Source: Rhodobiaceae bacterium
GTDB lineage: Bacteria; Pseudomonadota; Alphaproteobacteria; RS24
Length of the DNA: 63,529 nt
Assembly: GCA_018673175.1 (NCBI GenBank)
Contig: JABHDF010000037.1
Span: forward strand, 1-63,529
Direction: 5' to 3'
In this document: piece after piece, positions 55,807-63,529 of the stretch
Numbering within the stretch: position 1 is the first letter of the stretch
Layout of the letters: every line of letters begins with the position of its first letter
The notes under the pieces: model-generated
Told to the model about the DNA's origin: nothing
The model's input: only the letters and a program-made list of their open reading frames with translations
Databases searched by the model: none
Position numbers and translations under genes: made by a program

Positions 55807-57351
55807 CTACTCCCACTCAATCGTCCCCGGTGGTTTCGACGTGATGTCATAGACCACCCGATTGATGCCTCGCACTTCGTTGATGATGCGCGTCGATACA
55901 CGGCCTAAAAACTCATGCGTGAATGGATAGTAATCTGCCGTCATGCCGTCGGTCGAGGTTACGGCGCGCAGCGCGCATACATAGTCATAGGTGCGGCTAT
56001 CGCCCATCACGCCAACCGTGCGAACCGGAAGCAGCACAGCGAAGGCTTGCCAAATTTCGTCGTACAGGCCTTGCTTGCGAATTTCATCGAGATAGACCGT
56101 ATCGGCCTTGCGCAAAATATCCAGCTTCTCGCCGGTAATCTCGCCCGGAATACGAATGGCCAAACCAGGCCCTGGGAAAGGATGGCGCCCAACAAAGGCC
56201 TCAGGCAGACCCAATTCTTGGCCCAGCGCGCGCACTTCGTCTTTGAACAATTCGCGCACTGGCTCCACCAAGCTCATATTCATCCGCTCAGGAAGCCCAC
56301 CCACATTGTGGTGGCTTTTAATCGTCACACTCGGCCCGCCCGTAAACGAGACGCTTTCAATCACATCTGGATATAGCGTGCCTTGCGCCAAGAAGTCGGC
56401 ACCGCCTGCCGCTTTGGCTTCTTTTTCAAACACATCAATGAACGTGCCGCCGATGATTTTGCGCTTCTGCTCAGGGTCGGAGATGCCTTCAAGTTTGCCA
56501 CGGAAAAGCTCTGCCGCATTATTGTGAACCAGCTTAATGTTGAAATGATCGCGGAACAGCGTCACCACTTCTTCGCTTTCGCCAGCCCGCATCATGCCCG
56601 TATCGACATAGACGCACGTCAATTGCTCGCCGATGGCCTCGTGCAGCAGCACCGCCACAACCGAGCTATCCACGCCGCCCGACAGGCCACAAATCACACG
56701 GCCCTCGCCCACTTGGGCGCGGATATCGGCAATGGCTTTTTCCCGAAACGCCGCCATCGTCCAGTTGCCATGGCAACCGGCAATTTTATGGGTGAAGTTT
56801 TGCAGCATCTGAGCGCCGTCTGGCGTATGCACCACTTCGGGATGAAACTGCACGGCGTAAATTTTCTTCGCTTCATTGGCAATCGCCGCATAGGGCGCGT
56901 TTTCGGAAGTGCCGATAATCTCAAAACCCTCTGGCAATTGGCTTACGCGATCGCCGTGGCTCATCCAGACTTGCACGCTGTCGCCCGTTTGCCCTACGCC
57001 GTCGAACAGTGGCGAAGCGGTTTTAATATCCAGCATGGCGCGACCAAATTCTTGCTCGTCGGATTTTTCGACCGAACCGCCCAGTTGCGCGCACAGCGTC
57101 TGCTGGCCGTAGCAAATACCCAAAATAGGCAGCCCCGAAGCGAGAATGCTTTCGGGCGCGCGCGGCGTGTCTATATCGGCGACAGAGTTGGGCCCGCCCG
57201 ACAGAATAACCGCGCTGGGGTTCATTGCCGCGAAAGCCTTTTCGGCTGCATTAAACGGAGCAATTTCGCAATACACACCACTTTCGCGAACGCGCCGCGC
57301 AATCAGCTGCGTGACTTGCGAGCCGAAATCTACAATTAAAATACGATCCAT
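55807..57351 (-). CDS. guaA: GMP synthase (glutamine-hydrolysing)
   Basis: Converts XMP to GMP with glutamine and ATP. 514 residues: class I glutaminase domain with nucleophile in [15 protein letters not shown] pyrophosphatase domain with [12 protein letters not shown] near residue 225, and the C-terminal dimerisation domain. It overlaps the TPR gene stop by one base. Confidence 0.97.
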   Translation of the reverse strand: MDRILIVDFGSQVTQLIARRVRESGVYCEIAPFNAAEKAFAAMNPSAVILSGGPNSVADIDTPRAPESILASGLPILGICYGQQTLCAQLGGSVEKSDEQEFGRAMLDIKTASPLFDGVGQTGDSVQVWMSHGDRVSQLPEGFEIIGTSENAPYAAIANEAKKIYAVQFHPEVVHTPDGAQMLQNFTHKIAGCHGNWTMAAFREKAIADIRAQVGEGRVICGLSGGVDSSVVAVLLHEAIGEQLTCVYVDTGMMRAGESEEVVTLFRDHFNIKLVHNNAAELFRGKLEGISDPEQKRKIIGGTFIDVFEKEAKAAGGADFLAQGTLYPDVIESVSFTGGPSVTIKSHHNVGGLPERMNMSLVEPVRELFKDEVRALGQELGLPEAFVGRHPFPGPGLAIRIPGEITGEKLDILRKADTVYLDEIRKQGLYDEIWQAFAVLLPVRTVGVMGDSRTYDYVCALRAVTSTDGMTADYYPFTHEFLGRVSTRIINEVRGINRVVYDITSKPPGTIEWE

Positions 57352-57857
57352 TATTTGTCCTTTTTAGGGCTATCTGTCTTGGCGATATCGCTGTTCGCAA
57401 TAGAGGCGGCTAGCTCATTGGCCGACCGGCACGGCGCCGCACACAGACGACGCAAAGTGGAGAGAGATTTTTCAGCCTGCTCGATATCTTCCAGAGCCAG
57501 CGCCGCATCCCCTTGCAGACGCAAGGCGATTAAATCGCCAGGTTCAATATCCAAGCCAACGCTGATGAGGCGAAGCGCTTCTTCCAGGTTTTCTAACTTG
57601 CTTTGCGCTTGGCCTTTGACAACATAGGCGCGGGCATTTCCGGGGTTTGCGGTCAAAGCCAAGTTTAACAATTCATCGGCTTGTGCCGCTTTATTGGCGG
57701 CCAATTGTTGCTCGGCTTGGCCCACAAGGCGCGTCGACAAGCTGCGGTAGCTATCCGATATCGCCGCCGCAGGGCTGAGGCTCACGAAGGTTAGCGCCAT
57801 GGCAAAGCCGAAGGCCGAAGAAAAAGTGGAAAGGGATTTCATCATATGCTGTCTCAT
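57351..57857 (-). CDS. TPR-containing exported protein
   Basis: A 168-residue exported protein: signal peptide ending near SPAAA, then two or three TPR-like helical pairs ([37 protein letters not shown]) and a Lys-rich end. It is the small TPR protein found between rsmB and guaA in relatives; role unknown. The start is uncertain among three nearby ATGs (57857, 57845, 57842). Confidence 0.8.
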   Translation of the reverse strand: MRQHMMKSLSTFSSAFGFAMALTFVSLSPAAAISDSYRSLSTRLVGQAEQQLAANKAAQADELLNLALTANPGNARAYVVKGQAQSKLENLEEALRLISVGLDIEPGDLIALRLQGDAALALEDIEQAEKSLSTLRRLCAAPCRSANELAASIANSDIAKTDSPKKDK

Positions 57858-57894
57858 AGAATTTCTAAGCTGTTGTATCTTAGCTCAACTTGCC

Positions 57895-59141
57895 TCAACT
57901 GGTGGAAACATTTTGCAAGACCGCGCAATACAGGCCGTCCGTATCGCTGTTCAGCGGGTGCAATTGCATTTGCCCCCCTTGGCCAAATGGCAAATCTATT
58001 TGTGACCATTCAAAGCCCGGGGTTTCTTGCAAAAACCTATCAATCTGTTGGCCGTTTTCAGACGCCAAAATAGAGCATGTGATATAGACCAAACGCCCGC
58101 CCGGCTGTACCAGCAAAGCCGCTTCGGTTAAAATATCGGCCTGCATTTGATGCAGCTCCGCCAAGTCTTCGGCGGTCAAACGCCATTTGGTTTCCGGCGA
58201 ACGTCGCCACCGACCCGTGCCACTGCATGGCACATCGGCGACCACTAAATCGCAGCCTTCGGTAAAATCTAGCACTTGGGCGGGCTTTACAATTTGCAAA
58301 ATATCGACGCCTGCGCGTTTGGCTCTGGGGCGTTGGCCATTCATCCGTCCGGCAATCGCATCATGCACCAGCAGCAGGCCTTGGTTTTCCATTTGTGCGG
58401 CCAGCGCCAAAGCCTTGCCGCCTGCGCCCGCACAAAAATCCATTACGGTTTGGCCGGGCTTGGCATCGCACACTTGGGCCACGCTTTGCGCGCCCGCATC
58501 TTGCACTTCTATCAGGCCTTGTTTGAAAGCTTCGCTATCGACCAGACGCGGCGCGCCTTCAAAGCGCAAAGCGGTCTCGACATGGGCATGCGGCACGGGC
58601 TCAAAGCCCTCTTCTTGCAAGGCCGCTATCGCGCCTGCGCGATCGGTTTTCAATAGATTCACCCGAACATCCACCGGCGCACGATCGCGCATAGCCATCA
58701 GCACGCCCTCGGTGTCGTCGCCCAATTGCGCCTCAATATCGCTCAGCAACCAGTCTGGTGCCGACCAAGCGCCAGCCTTGTCTTGCGACACATCGCGGTC
58801 GAGGGCTTGGGTTAATTTTTCCACGCTCGCCGCCTCTAAAGGCTCTGGCGAATGGGCACTGCCATCGGCCAGACTTATCGCCGCTTCTAGCGTTTCGCCG
58901 TCTAGCTGAACGGTGGCCAAAAGGCTTACTAGCAAGGCATCGTCATCTTGCAGCCGCGCGGTTAGCGAGCCGTAATGACGCAAAATTGCGAACAGCCGAT
59001 TGGAAATGTCGCGGCGGTCTTTCGACCCCGCATAGCGGTTTTGGCGACCCCAATTTTGCATAATGCGGTCGGCCGGTATGGCGTCCGACATCACGGTGTG
59101 GAGTAAATCGGATACGGCCTGCAGGCGTGCGGCGGGCCGCA

Positions 59142-59142
<1 letters not shown>
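57895..59142 (-). CDS. rsmB: 16S rRNA cytosine methyltransferase, RsmB/NOP family
   Basis: m5C methyltransferase of the RsmB/NOP2 family (415 residues): N-terminal NusB-like helical domain, SAM-binding MDFCAGAGGKALALA near residue 235, first cysteine motif DVPCSGTG and second motif YITCSILASEN. It starts with GTG overlapping the guaB stop by one base. The target base (m5C967 in E. coli) is inferred. Confidence 0.9.
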
Positions 59143-60644
<1,502 letters not shown>

Positions 60645-60698
60645 TCATGTATCACTTATTTAGCCCTTGTGGCAAAAAATATCTTCGCGCCTCAAAAA

Positions 60699-61436
60699 TC
60701 AGCCATTTTCTGGTGGATAAGCCTCCACGGGATCGCCCTTAAAATCCATCGCGATGACATAGAGCTCAACCGATTCTTTGCGGCTGGCTTTTGGCTTCAT
60801 ATGATAGACCTGGCGAAAGCGCTTTTTCAGCTCCTCCAAAAGCTCGCGCGAGGCGCCGCCTTGAAACACTTTGGCGCAAAAAGCACCGCCCGGTTTCAAC
60901 GCTTCAAAAGCAAACCAAGCCGCAGTTTCGGCCAAGGCCATGGTGCGCAAATGGTCGGTTTGGCGATGGCCCGTGACGGCAGCCGCCATATCCGAAATCA
61001 CCACATCGGCGCGCCGCCCGGCTAACTCGCGAACTTTTTTAGGCGCGCTATCTTCCAAAAAATCGAGCTTTAAAAACTCAACCCCTTGCAGCGGGTCCAT
61101 ATCTTGCAAATCAATGGCCGCGACAAAGCCTTTGTTTTTCAAAGCGCCTGTGCGTTGCGCGGCCACTTGCGCCCAACCGCCTGGCGCACAGCCAAGGTCG
61201 ATGACGCAAGCGCCCGGTTTGAAAAACTTAAACCGGTCGTCCATTTCAATAATTTTATAGGCGGCGCGAGAGCGATAGCCATCTGATTTCGCGGCCGCCA
61301 CATAGGGGTCATTGAGTTGGCGCTCGAGCCAGCGCGTCGAAGAGAGCTTGCGCCCTCTGGCGGTTTTCACCCGCTCGCGCATTCGGTCGCCGCGTCTTTG
61401 CCCGTCGCCAACGCCTGGCCCTTTTTTATCACTCAT
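60699..61436 (-). CDS. rlmE: 23S rRNA 2'-O-ribose methyltransferase RlmE
   Basis: FtsJ/RrmJ-type enzyme that methylates U2552 in 23S rRNA at a late stage of 50S assembly. 245 residues with a basic N-terminal extension (about 1-35), the SAM loop VIDLGCAPGGWAQVA near residue 83, and the K-D-K-E catalytic set (SRAAYKI, VISDMAAAVTG, AKVFQGG, SVELYVIA). It overlaps the gppA stop by 8 bp. Confidence 0.96.
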   Translation of the reverse strand: MSDKKGPGVGDGQRRGDRMRERVKTARGRKLSSTRWLERQLNDPYVAAAKSDGYRSRAAYKIIEMDDRFKFFKPGACVIDLGCAPGGWAQVAAQRTGALKNKGFVAAIDLQDMDPLQGVEFLKLDFLEDSAPKKVRELAGRRADVVISDMAAAVTGHRQTDHLRTMALAETAAWFAFEALKPGGAFCAKVFQGGASRELLEELKKRFRQVYHMKPKASRKESVELYVIAMDFKGDPVEAYPPENG

Positions 61437-62661
61437 GTGTTTTGTCCTTTTGGCGCGTCACGATTGGGGCACCCGATGGATGGGTCCGCCGACGCCCTCG
61501 GTTTCGACGACTGCGACGCATATCTTTCTTTATCATACGCAGCAGAAGGCCTTCGCGTAACCCACGATCTGCGACCGAAACTTTGGCCACCGGCCAGCGC
61601 GTATGAATGGCTTCTAACACCGCACAGCCCGACAAAACCAAATCGGCGCGCTGCGCGCCAATGCACGGGTTTTCAGCCAATTGATCGCGGCTCATCTGGC
61701 GCAAATTTCCGATGACCTCGGTCACATTTTCGGCCGAAATCGTGCAGCCATCGACGACACTGCGGTCATAGCGTGCCAATCCCAATTGCACCGCCGCCAG
61801 CGTTGTTACCGTGCCGGAAGTGCCAATGATTTGCACACGGCTCATATCGACCATATCGGCTTGGCGATCCATAAACGCCTTCAAGCGGGTTTCGCTTTCT
61901 TGCAACATGCCCTCATAGCCATGCTCATGAGGGCCAGGCCCCGCGTGGCGCTCGGACAGGCGCACCACGCCCAGCGGCACGCTGTCGCTATCGACCAATT
62001 TGAAAAAATCTTGGTTCTGCGGCGCGTCCGATGTCTGGCGCGACATGCGGCTTATCTCGGTGCTGCCGCCGCCAATGTCATAGAGAATAATATCATCGAC
62101 GTTTTCATCGAACAAAGACCCACAGCCAATCGCGGCCAATTCGGCTTCGGCTTGACCGTCGATAATTTCCATCCGCAAGCCAGTTTCTTTGCGCACGCGC
62201 TGAATAAACTCGGCACCATTGCTGGCGCCTCGACACGCTTCGGTGGCGACACAACGCAGGCGCACGACATTGGCGCGGCGAATTTTACTGGCCGCAATTC
62301 GCAAAGCCGCCAGCGTGCGCTCCATCGCGTCTTCGGATAATTTACCGCTCGCCTCTAACCCTTCGCCAAGGCGCACAATGCGCGAGAAACTATCGCGCAC
62401 CCGAAAGCCAAGCCCACCAGAGCGCTCGACAATCAGCAGGCGGCAATTATTCGTGCCTAAATCGACCGCCGCATAAAGCCGCGTCTTGTGAGGTCTTTGG
62501 CTAGATTTGTTTTCGCCAGATTTATGTTCGGAAACCGATTTAGACCTCGAACCAGAGGCAGGTTTTGAAGACCTTGTCCCTTCGTGGCCAGAGCTAAGGG
62601 GCTCAGAAGAAGAGGCGGCACTATTTTTGTGGTTGCCGTTTTGGCTATCGGTATCTTGCAT
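61429..62661 (-). CDS. Second Ppx/GppA family phosphatase
   Basis: ASKHA-fold phosphatase of 410 residues, second paralogue after the ppx at 12914-14458. The core has LYAAVDLGTNNCRLLIV near residue 60 and LYDIGGGSTEIS near 190. An about 55-residue Ser/Lys-rich N-terminal region and a short Arg-rich C-terminal end are added. It could be an exopolyphosphatase or a pppGpp 5'-phosphohydrolase; the sequence alone does not decide. The ATG at 62661 is chosen because AGGAA precedes it; the frame is open to 62754 without similarity. First gene of the rlmE-guaB-guaA strand. Confidence 0.9.
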   Translation of the reverse strand: MQDTDSQNGNHKNSAASSSEPLSSGHEGTRSSKPASGSRSKSVSEHKSGENKSSQRPHKTRLYAAVDLGTNNCRLLIVERSGGLGFRVRDSFSRIVRLGEGLEASGKLSEDAMERTLAALRIAASKIRRANVVRLRCVATEACRGASNGAEFIQRVRKETGLRMEIIDGQAEAELAAIGCGSLFDENVDDIILYDIGGGSTEISRMSRQTSDAPQNQDFFKLVDSDSVPLGVVRLSERHAGPGPHEHGYEGMLQESETRLKAFMDRQADMVDMSRVQIIGTSGTVTTLAAVQLGLARYDRSVVDGCTISAENVTEVIGNLRQMSRDQLAENPCIGAQRADLVLSGCAVLEAIHTRWPVAKVSVADRGLREGLLLRMIKKDMRRSRRNRGRRRTHPSGAPIVTRQKDKTHE

Positions 62662-62808
62662 GTCTATTTCCTGTGCCGGCAAAACCTCTGCCAGATCGTC
62701 ACGCCAAGACGTGCGGTTACCAAAAGAATAGAGTATTTGCCAAGACGCTAGCAAGCGAATTGCGCTTTGAGTGCCAAAGTTTTACTTCTGCATTCCTCCA
62801 AAAGTTTC

Positions 62809-62814
62809 TATAAT
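62809..62814 (+). promoter_or_regulatory. -10 box of the metY promoter
   Basis: A perfect TATAAT, with a poor -35 match upstream, places transcription start near 62821, five bases before the structured leader of metY. Confidence 0.6.
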
Positions 62815-62825
62815 ACGAAGAGAGC

Positions 62826-62887
62826 CTATGTGGTGCCCTGCAAGCTTCGCTTGCCTTTTCACGAAAACAAGATAGGGTTTCACATAG
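62826..62887 (+). promoter_or_regulatory. Compact nested RNA fold upstream of metY
   Basis: Three nested helices: CTATGTG/CACATAG (62826-62832 and 62881-62887), CCCT/AGGG (62836-62839 and 62874-62877) and the hairpin GCAAGC/GCTTGC (62840-62845 and 62849-62854). The 19-nt segment 62855-62873 is left single-stranded on the 3' side. The ribosome site (GGTGAG, 62908-62913) lies just below. Position before a methionine-biosynthesis gene suggests a metabolite or regulatory RNA; I could not match it to the SAM riboswitch classes I remember. Confidence 0.5.
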
Positions 62888-62918
62888 TTAAATTTAACGT
62901 CACGATTGGTGAGAATTT

Positions 62919-63529
62919 ATGTCAGATATGAAAACAGAAACTTTGGTCTTGCACGCGGGCTGGAGAGCCGACCCAACCACTGGCTCCGTCGCTGTGCCGA
63001 TACACCAAACCACCAGCTATCAGTTTCACGATACCGACCATGCGGCCAGCCTGTTTTCCTTGTCTGAATTAGGCAATATTTACACCCGCCTGCAAAACCC
63101 CACCACCGATGTCCTCGAGCAACGCATTGCCGCGCTCGAAGGCGGGGCTGCGGCCTTGGGCGTCGCTTCGGGGCAGACCGCCTCGACCATGGCGGTGCAA
63201 AATCTGGCGCGCGCTGGCGATAACATCGTCTCCTCGACCGACCTCTATGGTGGCACGTGGAACTTGTTTGCCAACACCATGAAAGACATGGGCATTGAAG
63301 TGCGCTTTGCCGACCCGAGCGACCCGCAATCTTTCGCCGATGCCGTGGATGATAAAACCCGCGCCTTTTATGCCGAGACCTTGCCAAATCCGAAACTGCA
63401 TGTTTTTCCAATCCAACAAGTCGCAGACATTGGCCGTGCCCATAATATTCCATTGATTATGGACAATACAGCCGCCCCAACCCTATGCCGCCCGTTCGAC
63501 CATGGCGCGGCTGTGGTGGTTTACTCGAC
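62919..63529 (+). CDS. metY: O-acetylhomoserine aminocarboxypropyltransferase (partial)
   Basis: PLP enzyme of sulfur assimilation that makes homocysteine (or methionine) from O-acetylhomoserine and sulfide or methanethiol. The first 203 codons are seen; the gene runs off the right edge of the window. Visible are LVLHAGWRADPTTGSVAVPI, YTRLQNPTTDVLEQRIAALE, SGQTASTMAVQNLA, STDLYGGTWNLF and the PLP aspartate in IMDNTAAP; the PLP lysine lies beyond the edge. GGTGAG precedes the ATG at 62919. The block order favours MetY (OAH sulfhydrylase) over MetB or MetC. Confidence 0.92.
   Translation, partial: MSDMKTETLVLHAGWRADPTTGSVAVPIHQTTSYQFHDTDHAASLFSLSELGNIYTRLQNPTTDVLEQRIAALEGGAAALGVASGQTASTMAVQNLARAGDNIVSSTDLYGGTWNLFANTMKDMGIEVRFADPSDPQSFADAVDDKTRAFYAETLPNPKLHVFPIQQVADIGRAHNIPLIMDNTAAPTLCRPFDHGAAVVVYS

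Noticed and set aside
56383-57339. 318-codon plus-strand open frame opposite guaA
   Set aside because: Antisense to guaA, no ribosome site and no recognisable fold.
62826-62887. Known SAM-I, SAM-II or SAM-V riboswitch
   Set aside because: Conserved nucleotides of these classes as I remember them are not found, so I report it only as an unassigned fold.

Overview
The window is ordinary, gene-dense chromosomal DNA of an alphaproteobacterium, probably near the Rhodospirillales-like lineages; I would not name a genus. The evidence is gene content and order: an RNase E with the alphaproteobacterial insert, an NDUFA12-type complex I subunit beside MlaD and a DUF2155 protein, the DnaA inactivator HdaA beside an AI-2E permease and a DUF2066 protein, DUF2232 between S18 and L9, SDR after purF, and a TPR protein between guaA and an RsmB-type methyltransferase. 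I recognise no rRNA or tRNA gene, CRISPR array, prophage or insertion sequence.

Layout. 65-8186: rne, a BepA-like M48 protease, a DsbA-like protein, thiS-thiG (reverse) and aroQ-accB-accC. 8183-11599 (reverse): aspS, a terminator, then NDUFA12-mlaD-DUF2155. 11766-19752: rnd converging on the reverse operon DUF2066-AI-2E-hdaA-ppk-ppx. 19890-24093: purM-purN converging on ndk, and pepA-holC. 24246-27501: surA-rsmA-adh. 27525-32528 (reverse): the fatty-acid cluster fabD-fabG-acpP-fabF with mltG and gmk. 32529-35291: a long structured leader and rpsF-rpsR-DUF2232-rplI, closed by a strong terminator. 35331-44172: dnaB-alr-mlaE-mlaF-radA-cvpA-purF-SDR and a 65-residue Cys protein. 44288-45900: an AT-richer two-gene restriction-modification system. 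45929-50327 (reverse): panB-yfgM-bamB-der. 50480-55587: an accessory stretch with a small lipoprotein, an acetyltransferase, YtoQ, PpnP, a DUF1330 protein, two glycosyltransferases (one frameshifted) and a CPBP protease. 55807-62661 (reverse): gppA-rlmE-guaB-rsmB-TPR-guaA. 62919-end: metY, truncated by the window edge.

The genes combine into recognisable modules: envelope maintenance (M48 protease, SurA, BamB, YfgM, MlaD/E/F, MltG), fatty-acid and lipid precursor supply (accBC, fabDGF, acpP), purine synthesis (purM, purN, purF, guaA, guaB, gmk, ndk), polyphosphate metabolism (ppk, ppx and a second Ppx/GppA protein), ribosome biogenesis and RNA processing (rne, rnd, rsmA, rsmB, rlmE, der), and replication and repair (dnaB, hdaA, holC, radA).

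The least ordinary items are the restriction-modification pair, with a DPDY variant of the methyltransferase catalytic motif and an inverted repeat in its promoter region; a compact nested RNA fold directly upstream of metY that matches no riboswitch class I know; a rpsF leader resembling the S6:S18 autoregulatory element; a one-base frameshift splitting a glycosyltransferase; and a recurring habit of short in-frame tandem repeats. I see no large undescribed multi-gene system, and I say so plainly.
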